A stretch of 64,000 nt of DNA from Candidatus Uhrbacteria bacterium (lineage in GTDB: Bacteria > Patescibacteriota > Patescibacteriia > 2-12-FULL-60-25), in the NCBI GenBank assembly GCA_003576745.1, contig QEVR01000001.1, forward strand, positions 248,001 through 312,000, read 5' to 3'. Shown here piece after piece: positions 56,385-63,895 of this stretch. Each line of letters opens with the position of its first letter. The stretch's first letter is position 1. Both the position numbers and the translations under genes were made by a program. Below the pieces are notes generated by a model. The model did no database searches and was not told the origin of the DNA. It was given only the letters and a program-made list of their open reading frames with translations.

Positions 56385-56553
56385 AAGCAGGAAGGAGGGA
56401 GTGGGACGTCGTTATGTAGGACGTAGGGCGTGAGTCATGCGGTATGCGGGATGCGGGGATGCGGGATGCGCCCCGTAACCCGAACCCCGTAACCAGTAAC
56501 CAATAACCCATTTTTGATTTTTCCATTTTTCTTCTTTTCTATACACTACCCAT
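56385..56553 (+). repeat. Intergenic modular repeat element, copy 16
   Basis: Order: A (AAGCAGGAAGGAGGGAGTGG), D (GACGTCGTTATGTAGGACG), C (GGGCGTGAGTCATGCGGTATG, abridged; then GGGATGCGGGGATGCGGG), H (CCCCGTAACCCGAACCCCG, TAACCAGTAACCAATAACCC), then a T-rich end with TATACACT before the next ATG. The start codon of the preceding gene's neighbour lies 7 nt after TACACT (56542-56547), a likely leaderless promoter. Confidence 0.8.
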
Positions 56554-57192
56554 ATGCCTTTCAAGGATCGCATGGATGCCGGGCGCAAGCTGGCGGAAAG
56601 GCTTGCTTCGTTCCGCGGTCGCGCGGACGTTCTTTTGTATGCGCTTCCGCGAGGCGGAGCGGTTTTGGGAGCCGAAATCGCCAAGACTCTTGAAAAACCA
56701 TTCGATCTTTTGGTAACGCGAAAAATCGGCGCGCCGTTTGATGAAGAATACGCTGTCGGAGCTCTGGCGGAGACCGGGGATATTATCTGGAACGAAGAAG
56801 AGCGCTCTCGCTTCGACGAACAGGCGCTCATGAGCATCGTTGAACAGCAAAAGACGGAAGCGAAGCGACGCGTTGACCTGTATCGCCGCGGGCGGGCATT
56901 GCCGGATATGACGGGCAAGACCGCTATTATCGTGGATGACGGCGTTGCAACCGGGTATACCATGCGTGCCGCAGTGGCGGCGGCAAAGCGCCGGCATGCC
57001 GCAGCCGTCATTGTCGCCGTTCCGCATGGCGCCAAGGACAGCCTCGAGGAACTTCGAAAGGAGGGCGCGCAGGTCATCGCATTAGAAGAGCCTGCATGGT
57101 ATGGCGCCGTCGGCATGTTTTACCACGTATTTCCTCAGGTGGAAGATGAAGAGGTTCTTGCCCTCATGAAATCATATGGCGCGAAATCCTAA
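56554..57192 (+). CDS. Phosphoribosyltransferase family protein
   Basis: A 212-aa type I phosphoribosyltransferase. VLLYALPRGGAVLGAEIAKT and FDLLVTRKIGAPFDEEYAVG form the first half, and TAIIVDDGVATGYTMRAAVA is the PRPP-binding loop (V-D-D-G-V-A-T-G). The close match of RKIGAPFDEEYAVGALAE to DUF-type PRTases encoded near dienelactone hydrolases is familiar, but the base or acceptor is unknown. It overlaps the PRPP-synthetase-like gene by 17 nt, suggesting linked nucleotide or PRPP metabolism. Confidence 0.9.
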   Translation: MPFKDRMDAGRKLAERLASFRGRADVLLYALPRGGAVLGAEIAKTLEKPFDLLVTRKIGAPFDEEYAVGALAETGDIIWNEEERSRFDEQALMSIVEQQKTEAKRRVDLYRRGRALPDMTGKTAIIVDDGVATGYTMRAAVAAAKRRHAAAVIVAVPHGAKDSLEELRKEGAQVIALEEPAWYGAVGMFYHVFPQVEDEEVLALMKSYGAKS

Positions 57193-58048
57193 ATATACTG
57201 TTGCATCCTTTTCGGACGCTGCGCGGCCGCTTGCCGAGCAGCTCAATGCTTCCTTCGTCCGCCTGCGCATGAGCACGTACGCGGCCGGTGAGCGGGTAGC
57301 GCATGTCGGCGCGCGCGTACGGGGATCATGTTTTCTTGTGGAAGACGTCGGTGCGGACGCCGAGTCCCTGCTTCGCGTACTGCTTGCTGCGAATGCGCTT
57401 ATGCATTCCGGCGCATCGTCCGTGAGCCTTGTGGCTCCGTGGATGGCCTATGGCCGCCAGGATCGCCCGACGCACCCTCAGGAATCCGTTGGGGGCGAGG
57501 TAATCGGAGTGTTGTTTCGTTCGATCTTCCGGCGCATATTCACCTTGGATGCGCATAGTCCGGCATTCGCGTCTTTGTTCGGCGGGCGCCTTGTCTCCTG
57601 CTTTCCCGCTGGAATCGCGGCGGACATCGCCTCAAAACATCGCGCAACGGCCATAGCCGCGCCGGATGGAGGCGCACGCGATCGGGCTCGGGCGGTTTCG
57701 ACCATCCTCGGCCTGCCGCTCCTTGTCTGCCAAAAATCCCGCTCCAAACCCGGACGCCGCGGCGTAAGCGTTCGCGCAGTATCCGGTGAACCACGCGGGC
57801 ATCGCGTGCTGCTTATCGATGATATGGTGGACAGCGGAGGAACGCTCGCAGAAGCCGCGCAGATGCTAAAAAAATACGGCGCTGTTTCCGTGGGCGCCGT
57901 GGTGACGCATGCAGCAAATCCCAAACGGGTTCCTTCAGCCGCAACACTCGGTCTTTCCTTGCTCACGGTTTTACATCCGAGGATACGTGCGCGCATTCCG
58001 CCGCAGATCACAGATCTTCTTTCCGTGGCAGTGCGTCAGGCACGGTGA
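57176..58048 (+). CDS. Ribose-phosphate pyrophosphokinase-like protein
   Basis: A 290-aa protein of the PRPP synthetase family. LVAPWMAYGRQDRPTHPQES matches the ATP-binding P-Y-x-x-Y-x-R-Q-D-R region, IFTLDAHSPAFASLFGG the D-x-H divalent-ion site, AIAAPDGGARDRARAVSTIL the A-P-D-x-G...R-A segment, and VLLIDDMVDSGGTLAEAAQM the ribose-5-phosphate loop. Slightly shorter than Prs (~315). It should make PRPP from ribose-5-phosphate and ATP. Its 3' end overlaps the convergent Smr gene by 13 nt. Confidence 0.87.
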   Translation: MARNPKYTVASFSDAARPLAEQLNASFVRLRMSTYAAGERVAHVGARVRGSCFLVEDVGADAESLLRVLLAANALMHSGASSVSLVAPWMAYGRQDRPTHPQESVGGEVIGVLFRSIFRRIFTLDAHSPAFASLFGGRLVSCFPAGIAADIASKHRATAIAAPDGGARDRARAVSTILGLPLLVCQKSRSKPGRRGVSVRAVSGEPRGHRVLLIDDMVDSGGTLAEAAQMLKKYGAVSVGAVVTHAANPKRVPSAATLGLSLLTVLHPRIRARIPPQITDLLSVAVRQAR

Positions 58049-58377
58049 GGGGAATGCAGAACGGCAATGGTTACGCCGCCTTGCTGGCCGGGCGCATTCG
58101 ATCCCCGCGCATAGGCAATGAGTTCTGGCTGTTGTTGGAGGTATTTCATAACGGCTTCTTTCAGCTTCCCGGTTCCGCGTCCATGAATGATCTTTACGGC
58201 CTCGTCGCCCTTCAGGAAACAGCGGTTGATAAAATGATCTAAAGCCGACAGCGCTTCGTCGATATGCATTTCGTGGAGATCGAGTTCGGGCGCCTCGCCT
58301 AATTCTGCCGCAAGGGCGGCGATTTCATGCGGGTTCGGGTCCGCTGTTGTGGGAGATTCGGGGGAGTTCCTGCCCAT
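58036..58377 (-). CDS. Smr-domain protein
   Basis: A 113-aa protein consisting mostly of an Smr domain: LDLHEMHIDEALSALDHFIN (the L-D-L-H motif), EAVKIIHGRGTGKLKEAVMK (H-G-x-G-x-G-x-L motif) and LIAYARGSNAPGQQGGVTIA followed by VLH. Stand-alone Smr domains resemble the C-terminus of MutS2 and may act as nicking endonucleases or ribosome-collision factors. The N-terminus (SPESPTTADPNPHEIAALAA) is flexible. Confidence 0.88.
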   Translation of the reverse strand: MGRNSPESPTTADPNPHEIAALAAELGEAPELDLHEMHIDEALSALDHFINRCFLKGDEAVKIIHGRGTGKLKEAVMKYLQQQPELIAYARGSNAPGQQGGVTIAVLHSPHRA

Positions 58378-58398
58378 GGTGCTGGAAATGTAGCCCCC

Positions 58399-58426
58399 TT
58401 GTGCGTCTGCGGCAACATCTTATGAT
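58399..58426 (+). promoter_or_regulatory. Promoter of the nuclease gene (leaderless)
   Basis: TTGTGC (58399-58404) and TATGAT (58421-58426) are 16 nt apart, and the ATG at 58433 starts exactly where transcription should begin (6 nt after the -10). Confidence 0.55.
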
Positions 58427-58432
58427 GAGAGT

Positions 58433-59083
58433 ATGAGAACAAAACGTCTCCTCGGCGCCATCGCGCTTGTCCTGTTATCTATTGCGTATTTTACGCTTTC
58501 CCGTCCGCCGAGCCACGGCATTCTTCCCACCGGGGATCCGGACTCCGTTTTGCAAACAGACCTCGTGATTGCGGAGGATACAATATCTCACCAAGACGAT
58601 GCCGCTGATGTTCTGGAACGGATCGATGCCGTTGTTCCGGAAGACGCGGTTGATACGAATGCGACTGTCGTTCGCGTGATCGACGGCGACACGATTATTG
58701 CGGATGTGGATGGTATCGGCCAGGCTACCATTCGTCTGCTCGGCGTAAATACGCCGGAAACCGTGGATCCGAGGAAGCCTGTGGAGTGTTTCGGTAATGA
58801 GGCGTCAGCTTTTACCCGCCGCACGCTTGCCGAAGGGCTTCGTGTTTTTCTTGCCGCCGATCCGAGGGCTGACGAGGTGGACAAATACGGACGTCTGCTC
58901 CGCAATATCATCCTCGGGGACGGGACAGACGTAAATGCTATGCTCATCCGCGAAGGGTATGCCTATGCCTACACGTCATTCCCGCTCACTCCTGAACGCA
59001 AGCGAGAGCTGACAATGCTGCAAGATGAAGCGAGGGAACTTGAGCGTGGCTTGTGGTCTCCGGATGCGTGCGGCGCAAGATAG
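58433..59083 (+). CDS. Membrane-anchored or secreted thermonuclease (SNase)
   Basis: A 216-aa protein with an N-terminal hydrophobic segment (LLGAIALVLLSIAYFTL), a ~50-residue linker, and an SNase domain: VVRVIDGDTIIADVDGIGQA (calcium Asp), TIRLLGVNTPETVDPRKPVE (catalytic Arg and Glu), FLAADPRADEVDKYGRLLRN (Tyr-Gly-Arg), and AMLIREGYAYAYTSF. Likely an exported DNase/RNase that degrades external nucleic acid, a plausible nutrient source for an organism with limited nucleotide synthesis. Confidence 0.92.
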   Translation: MRTKRLLGAIALVLLSIAYFTLSRPPSHGILPTGDPDSVLQTDLVIAEDTISHQDDAADVLERIDAVVPEDAVDTNATVVRVIDGDTIIADVDGIGQATIRLLGVNTPETVDPRKPVECFGNEASAFTRRTLAEGLRVFLAADPRADEVDKYGRLLRNIILGDGTDVNAMLIREGYAYAYTSFPLTPERKRELTMLQDEARELERGLWSPDACGAR

Positions 59084-59125
59084 CCAGAAATTATCCTTTC
59101 ACGTACTGTACTCGGAAACAAAGCT

Positions 59126-60277
59126 ATGGATAACGCGTATATGAATGCCATCTGGGCGAGGCGTATGATGCTCCTTGCGGCGCTGGCTGGTTTTTTTGCG
59201 TCTACCTATCTTCTCATCACGTACGTCTCCGGCGAGCCGATTACCTGCGGAACGTCTCACGGCTGCGACATCGTGCGCGCGTCGAAATGGGCGACGAGTT
59301 TCGGCATGCCTCGTCCGGTGCAGGGTGTGGCTTTTTATGCCGTCATCATGCTGCTCATTGTTATTCGGACGGCGATGCCGTCATATAAAACGCGATGGCT
59401 GTATCGGGCCAGCATGGTCCTTGTCACGATCGGACTGCTGGAAAGCGCTTTTCTCACGTTCGTCCAGGCGGTGGAAATTAAAGCATTTTGTACATGGTGC
59501 CTTGTATCCGCTGTTGCCGCGACCGTCCTTTTTCTCGCCGCCTGGTGGGATGAGCCCATCGCCCTCGACGAAGCCCGGTCGTTCCGGGAACTCAAGCTCC
59601 AGCTTATTGCATTCGTCATCGCACTTTTTGCGGGCGGTACGGCATTGCTCTTTCTCACCATTCCCTCCACGGACGGTGAACCGCCGATTCTCCGGCCCCG
59701 CGAGACGAGCCAGGAAGAAATTGATCTCGCGACATCGCTGCTATATCCGGAGGGACTGACGTATGAAGGTCCCGGCGATGCGCCTCTGACCATTGTGGAA
59801 TTCGTCGATTTTCAATGTCCGGCCTGCCGCGCGGCTCATCCCGAGCTTGCAAAAATACGCGAGTCGTATCGCGGTCGGGTACGCTTTGCTATGCGGCATT
59901 TTCCGCTGCCGACGCATACCAATGCAAAGGGAGCCGCCATTGCCGCCGCATGCGCAAATGCCCAAGGCATGTTCTATGCGTATGCGGACGAAATCATCCA
60001 GGGCGATCTCGATCGCGATACCCTTGTCCGAGTCGCCGCCGAACTTCGCCTCGACCTTGACGCCTTTGTGCCGTGCCTGGAGAGCGAGGAGGCGCGGAAC
60101 ACCGTGCTCCGCGATGTGAAAGACGGCTTTGATCTGGGCGTTCGCGAAACCCCGACGATCTTTTTGAATACCACCATGGTTCAGGGCCTGCCCTCCGCGG
60201 AACAGCTGTCGGAGCTTATTGATGGAATGCTGGCAGGCGGGGACGTCAGCGGGCGTGGAGGAGGAAGTGGGGAGTAG
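59126..60277 (+). CDS. VKOR-DsbA fusion (disulfide-bond formation)
   Basis: A 383-aa membrane protein. Residues ~12-175 are a vitamin-K-epoxide-reductase-like module with four helices, loop cysteines Cys41 and Cys47 (ITCGTSHGCDIV) and the quinone-site C122-x-x-C125 (KAFCTWCLVS). Residues ~205-375 are a DsbA/thioredoxin domain with C231-P-A-C234 (FVDFQCPACRAAHPEL) and VRETPTIFLNTTMVQG (cis-Pro loop). The fusion forms a self-contained system for oxidising exported protein thiols. The last 13 residues (GGDVSGRGGGSGE) are encoded by purine A words and the stop TAG is GGGAGTAG, so the C-terminus seems altered by repeat copy 17. Confidence 0.93.
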   Translation: MDNAYMNAIWARRMMLLAALAGFFASTYLLITYVSGEPITCGTSHGCDIVRASKWATSFGMPRPVQGVAFYAVIMLLIVIRTAMPSYKTRWLYRASMVLVTIGLLESAFLTFVQAVEIKAFCTWCLVSAVAATVLFLAAWWDEPIALDEARSFRELKLQLIAFVIALFAGGTALLFLTIPSTDGEPPILRPRETSQEEIDLATSLLYPEGLTYEGPGDAPLTIVEFVDFQCPACRAAHPELAKIRESYRGRVRFAMRHFPLPTHTNAKGAAIAAACANAQGMFYAYADEIIQGDLDRDTLVRVAAELRLDLDAFVPCLESEEARNTVLRDVKDGFDLGVRETPTIFLNTTMVQGLPSAEQLSELIDGMLAGGDVSGRGGGSGE

Positions 60278-60490
60278 GAAGTAGGGTTGCGTAGGACGTA
60301 GGTCGTGAGTCGTGAGGTATGGGTCGTGACTCATGCGGTTTGCGGGATGCGAAGAGTACGTGGGACGTAGTTGTGTGGTTGCGTAGGGGGACATAATTCT
60401 CTCCGAAACCCGTAACCAATAACTCGTAACCCGTTCCCTTAGTCCTTAGCCCCCACGTTCCCACTCCATGCGCACCACCCTCGCCTTCCT
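60278..60490 (+). repeat. Intergenic modular repeat element, copy 17
   Basis: Order: A (GAAGTAGGG), D (TTGCGTAGGACGTAGG), C (GTCGTGAGTCGTGAGG, TATGGGTCGTGACTCATGCG, TTTGCGGGATGCG), D (AGAGTACGTGGGACGTAG, TTGTGTGGTTGCGTAGGGGG), ACATAATTCTCTCCGAA hairpin remnant, H (ACCCGTAACCAATAACTCG, TAACCCG), E (TTCCCTTAGTCCTTAGCCCC). Followed by the pepA promoter. Confidence 0.85.
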
Positions 60491-60497
60491 GCCTCGT

Positions 60498-60526
60498 TTG
60501 CGAATTATCGTTCGCTTTGCTTAACT
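60498..60526 (+). promoter_or_regulatory. Promoter of the leucyl aminopeptidase gene (near-leaderless)
   Basis: TTGCGA (60498-60503) and TTAACT (60521-60526) are separated by 17 nt, and TGC precedes the -10. The ATG at 60535 begins 8 nt after the -10, so the leader is about 1-2 nt. Confidence 0.55.
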
Positions 60527-60534
60527 GCCCGCAT

Positions 60535-62049
60535 ATGCAGATTTCCATACAGAAAGGCGATATTCTCGACGAGGCATGCGATCTATTGGTCGTGAATTTT
60601 TTTCAGGGCATCGAGAAGCCTGGCGGCGCCACCGGAGCCGTAGATACGGCCTTGCAGGGCGACCTGTCCGCTCTTTTGAAACAGGACAGATTTTCCGGCA
60701 AACTCGGAGAGAAACTTTGTTTTCCTACGTTTGGCCGTCTGAAGGCGAAAAAGGTTTGCGTGCTCGGATTGGGGAAAAAAGCGGACATGACTGCCGATAC
60801 CGTGAGGCAGATCGGGGGGCATATCGTGAAAGCAGCCCGCGATGCCAAGGCAAAGCGCGTCATAACCATTCTTCATGGAGCGGGTATGGGAGGCGTGGAT
60901 GCGGAATTGTCGGCGCAAATGCTCGGAGAGGGCCTTTGGCTCGCGTCATATGAGTTTCATGACCATTTCGGCGCCGAAACGAAAAAAAAGAAATCGTCAT
61001 TTCCCTCGAACATTCTGATGATGGAGTCCGAGCGGAAGCATATCCGGCCGGCGGAAAAAGGACTCGAGCGCGCCCGCATTCTCGCGGAAGCAACGGTATA
61101 TGCGCGCGACCTCGTAAATACGTCGCCGCGCCACATGAAGCCATTCAATCTCATGGAGGCGGCAAAGTCCGTTTCGGCTCTTTCCAAGCGCATCCGCTGC
61201 ACGGTGTACGACAAAGAGCGCATGGAACGCATGGGCATGGGGGCGGCGCTCGCCGTGGCGGAAGGGTCGGTGAATCCACCGCAATGCGTACATCTCGTCT
61301 ATATCCCGAAACAGCGTTCAAAAAAGAAGATCGCCGTCATCGGCAAAGGCGTAACATTCGACTCGGGCGGATTGTCATTGAAGCCCGCCGATGGCATGAC
61401 CACCATGAAAATCGATATGGCTGGCGCGGCCTCCGTTATCGGCTTGTTTCGCGCGCTTGCGGAGATCGATGTTCCGGCGGAGATCCATGGCGTCTTTATT
61501 GCCGTCGAGAACATGCCGTCCGGCGGATCATACCGTCCGGGAGATGTGGTGACGGCGATGAACGGAATGACCATCGAAATTTTGAACACTGATGCCGAAG
61601 GCCGGGTAACCATGGCAGATTCGCTGTCTTTTGCCGCGAAGCGCATTAAACCGGACGAGATCATCGATCTCGCCACGCTCACGGGCGCCGCGGTTGTCGC
61701 GCTGGGCGAGGATTATACCGGCATCATGTCGAATAACAGAACGCTGGTCAGGAGCTTGCTCAAAGCCTCGGAGGCGGCGGGGGAGAACATGTGGGAACTC
61801 CCGTTGCCGGAACTCTATGAAGAGGCGCTAAAATCGAAAATCGCGGACATGAATAATACAGGCGGGCGCACGGCCGGGTGTATAAAAGGCGGTCTGTTTT
61901 TAAAGCGTTTCGTGGACGGCATTCCTTGGGCGCATCTTGATATTGCCGGTCCCTCATACTGTGAAAAAGAAACGCGCTCCGATACCCCGTACGGCGGAAC
62001 GGGCGTCGGCGTGCGTACGCTCATGGCCTATCTGAAGTCCCTTGCATAG
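60535..62049 (+). CDS. pepA: Leucyl aminopeptidase (M17 family)
   Basis: A 504-aa cytosolic metallo-exopeptidase. The N-terminal domain begins ISIQKGDILDEACDLLVVNF; the catalytic domain has ARDLVNTSPRHMKPFNL, VAVIGKGVTFDSGGLSLKPA (metal Lys and Asp), MKIDMAGAASVIGLFRAL, and NTDAEGRVTMADSLSFA (the M17 signature with metal Asp and Glu and the catalytic Arg), then TGAAVVALGEDYTGIMSN and WAHLDIAGPSYC. M17 enzymes remove N-terminal residues with two zinc or manganese ions, usually as hexamers. Start chosen by homology and by the promoter directly before it. Confidence 0.95.
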   Translation: MQISIQKGDILDEACDLLVVNFFQGIEKPGGATGAVDTALQGDLSALLKQDRFSGKLGEKLCFPTFGRLKAKKVCVLGLGKKADMTADTVRQIGGHIVKAARDAKAKRVITILHGAGMGGVDAELSAQMLGEGLWLASYEFHDHFGAETKKKKSSFPSNILMMESERKHIRPAEKGLERARILAEATVYARDLVNTSPRHMKPFNLMEAAKSVSALSKRIRCTVYDKERMERMGMGAALAVAEGSVNPPQCVHLVYIPKQRSKKKIAVIGKGVTFDSGGLSLKPADGMTTMKIDMAGAASVIGLFRALAEIDVPAEIHGVFIAVENMPSGGSYRPGDVVTAMNGMTIEILNTDAEGRVTMADSLSFAAKRIKPDEIIDLATLTGAAVVALGEDYTGIMSNNRTLVRSLLKASEAAGENMWELPLPELYEEALKSKIADMNNTGGRTAGCIKGGLFLKRFVDGIPWAHLDIAGPSYCEKETRSDTPYGGTGVGVRTLMAYLKSLA

Positions 62050-62077
62050 GACATTGTGTGTCCTGTGGAAAGACTTG

Positions 62078-62086
62078 TGCTATACT
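62078..62086 (+). promoter_or_regulatory. Extended -10 promoter box (TGCTATACT) for the glutaredoxin
   Basis: TGC and TATACT (62081-62086) lie 24 nt before the ATG at 62111; leader about 18 nt. Third identical copy of this nonamer in the window. Confidence 0.5.
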
Positions 62087-62110
62087 CGCCCTATCTTACT
62101 CCGCATTATT

Positions 62111-62371
62111 ATGAAAATAAAAGTTTATACAACGCCCACGTGTCCGTACTGCAAGCTCGTGAAAGAGTTTTTGCATGAAAAGAACGCGGAATTCCAGGAA
62201 ATCGATGTGGCGAATGACGCCTCAGCCGCCAATGAGATGGTCAAACTTTCCGGCCAAATGGGCGTTCCCGTTATCGACATCGACGGAGATGTTATTGTAG
62301 GTTGGAACAAGGAGGCGCTGGAGGAAGCCTTGAGTTCGAAGAAAACGAAGGCAAAAGCCAAAGCGTCGTAA
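62111..62371 (+). CDS. Glutaredoxin-like protein
   Basis: An 86-aa thioredoxin-fold protein: KVYTTPTCPYCKLVKEFL (C-P-Y-C active site near residue 11), FQEIDVANDASAANEMVKLS, GVPVIDIDGDVIVGWNKEAL (cis-Pro and glycine motif). It resembles the NrdH/glutaredoxin-3 group that reduces disulfides. The basic tail KKTKAKAKAS is an addition. The ATG at 62111 is chosen by homology and the upstream promoter. Confidence 0.92.
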   Translation: MKIKVYTTPTCPYCKLVKEFLHEKNAEFQEIDVANDASAANEMVKLSGQMGVPVIDIDGDVIVGWNKEALEEALSSKKTKAKAKAS

Positions 62372-62392
62372 TCAATGGCGTAGGATCCGGAC

Positions 62393-62419
62393 GGCTCCGG
62401 GAAACCGGAGCCTTTTATT
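62393..62419 (+). terminator. Terminator after the glutaredoxin gene
   Basis: GGCTCCGG (62393-62400) and CCGGAGCC (62405-62412) pair perfectly around a GAAA tetraloop and are followed by TTTTATT. Confidence 0.9.
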
Positions 62420-62439
62420 GTGTATGTCGCTTTTACGGG

Positions 62440-62593
62440 GAGGAAGGAGGGTGCGTAGGGCGTAGGTCGGGAGGTATGGGTCGTGAGTCATGGGCCGCGG
62501 ACATGCGGTATGCGGGATGCGGCGCCATGCGGTATGCGGAAAGTGCGTAACCCGAGACCAATTTCCATTGTTCCTAGACCCGAACCCCAATCA
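62440..62593 (+). repeat. Intergenic modular repeat element, copy 18
   Basis: Order: A/D (GAGGAAGGAGGGTGCGTAGG, GCGTAGG), C (TCGGGAGGTATGGGTCGTG, GAGTCATGGGCCGCGG, ACATGCGGTATGCGGGATGC, CATGCGGTATGCGG), H (GTAACCCGAGACC), G (CCTAGACCCGAACCCC). It lies between convergent genes, after the terminator of the glutaredoxin gene. Confidence 0.82.
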
Positions 62594-63121
62594 TCACGCC
62601 TTCCCGAGCGTCTGCTCGCCCGGCTTCCATTCCATGGGGCAAAGTTCTCCGGATTGGAGCGCTTCGAGAACGCGGAGTGTTTCCGCGACGGAGCGGCCCA
62701 CGGAGCCCGCGCTTACGAGGACATATTTAACGATTCCCTTCGGATCGATAAGGAACAGGCCGCGCTGGGCTTCGCCGTTTTCTTCATTCAATACCTGATA
62801 GTCTCGCGCAATCTTCAGGCTCGTATCCGCCAAAACGGGATATTCCACATTCGGGAGATCGCGTTCGAACCATGCTTTATGGCACCATGTTGAATCCGTA
62901 GATGCGGCAAGAACTTCGCAATTTATGTTTCGGAAGGTTTCAATGGCATTTGAGAACCCCTTTAACTCTGTGGGGCAAATAAAGGTGAAGTCTCTTGGGT
63001 AAAAGAAGAACGCGAGCCACTTTCCCCGATAGTCGGATAGGCTTACGGCTGCATCCGTCTTTCCTTTTTGATATGCCGGAACATGATTGAAGTCCGGCGC
63101 TGGTTGGTCGATATGGATCAT
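62594..63121 (-). CDS. 2-Cys peroxiredoxin (AhpC/Prx1 family)
   Basis: A 175-aa thiol peroxidase. WLAFFFYPRDFTFICPTELK has the peroxidatic Cys in the F-x-F-I-C-P-T-E motif; STDSTWCHKAWF follows the usual S-D-S...H-x-A-W pattern; the resolving Cys lies in GELCPMEWKPGE near the C-terminus. It reduces hydrogen peroxide and organic hydroperoxides. It follows the superoxide dismutase gene on the same strand with a large hairpin between them. Confidence 0.95.
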   Translation of the reverse strand: MIHIDQPAPDFNHVPAYQKGKTDAAVSLSDYRGKWLAFFFYPRDFTFICPTELKGFSNAIETFRNINCEVLAASTDSTWCHKAWFERDLPNVEYPVLADTSLKIARDYQVLNEENGEAQRGLFLIDPKGIVKYVLVSAGSVGRSVAETLRVLEALQSGELCPMEWKPGEQTLGKA

Positions 63122-63158
63122 ATTGCAGGAAGTTATTGGTTAGTCGTTTTTGGTCGGT

Positions 63159-63230
63159 TTTCAGGGTTCCAGAGTTGTAGGGTCCTAGAGTTGCTTTACC
63201 CTGAAACCCTAAAACTCTAGAACCCTGAAA
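63159..63230 (-). repeat. Long inverted repeat (CCCTAAA-type family) between sod and peroxiredoxin genes
   Basis: The arm 63159-63183 (begins TTTCAGGGTTCCAGAGTTG) is complementary to 63206-63230 (ends CTCTAGAACCCTGAAA) over 25 nt with two or three mismatches and a 22-nt loop. It lacks a T-run and so is not a standard terminator; it could be an RNA processing or transcript-stability element between the two oxidative-stress genes. Confidence 0.75.
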
Positions 63231-63276
63231 TGGGTTTTGTAAATGAGATATACGCCTTGCCGTGAGAAGAATGCTT

Positions 63277-63870
63277 TTACCGTTTCGCCATCTCAAAGAG
63301 CTCGTTTGCCTTTTCCCAGTTGAGGTTTTTCCAGAAGGCTTCGATATAAGCTTTGCGGTCGGAGCCGAAGTCGATGAAGTAGGCGTGTTCATAAACATCG
63401 AGGACGATTACCGGCATGCATCCCCAAACGCCTCCCTGATTATGCGCATCGCCCGTATATACGCGAAGCGCCTTGTCATGCCTGTCCCAGGCAAGCACGC
63501 ACCATCCGCGGGCGGCCATGCCGCAGGCGGAAAAATACGCTACGAAGTTTTCAACGGACCCGTATTGCATCGCCAGCGCTTCTACGAGCGGTCCTGTCAA
63601 GGCGCCGTTGCCGCCCAGCACGTCAAAATACCATTCATGCAGATACACGCCGTTTACCGCGAACGTTTCGCCGTCTTTGAGCGCGCGGAGTTCGGAATAC
63701 GTTTGATTCGCGCTTGCTAGATCTCCGCCTCGTTCGAGCGGCTGAAGCTTTTGCGCGATCTCGTCCTTCTTTTTGACATAGCCCGCATAGAGCTTGTCGT
63801 GATGGATTTCCATAGCCTTATCGGAAATGCCATGGAGAGATCCGGTAAATGGGAGGGGTTTGGGTTCCAT
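63277..63870 (-). CDS. Superoxide dismutase, Fe/Mn family
   Basis: A 197-aa enzyme. ISDKAMEIHHDKLYAGYVKK contributes the first metal His, NGVYLHEWYFDVLGGNG the second, and VIVLDVYEHAYFIDFGSDRK the Asp and last His (D-x-W/Y-E-H-A-Y). GMAARGWCVLAWDR and AYIEAFWKNLNWEKANELF are the usual C-terminal parts. It removes superoxide in the cytosol and pairs with the downstream peroxiredoxin. Metal preference cannot be told. Upstream lies a symmetric AATGA-N3-TCATT site. Confidence 0.9.
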   Translation of the reverse strand: MEPKPLPFTGSLHGISDKAMEIHHDKLYAGYVKKKDEIAQKLQPLERGGDLASANQTYSELRALKDGETFAVNGVYLHEWYFDVLGGNGALTGPLVEALAMQYGSVENFVAYFSACGMAARGWCVLAWDRHDKALRVYTGDAHNQGGVWGCMPVIVLDVYEHAYFIDFGSDRKAYIEAFWKNLNWEKANELFEMAKR

Positions 63871-63895
63871 ATGATTGAGAAGATCTTTCAGAGTT

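Noticed and set aside
20548-62593. CRISPR array interpretation of the repeats
   Set aside because: Words are degenerate, differ in length and order of repetition, have no uniform spacers, and no cas genes are present.
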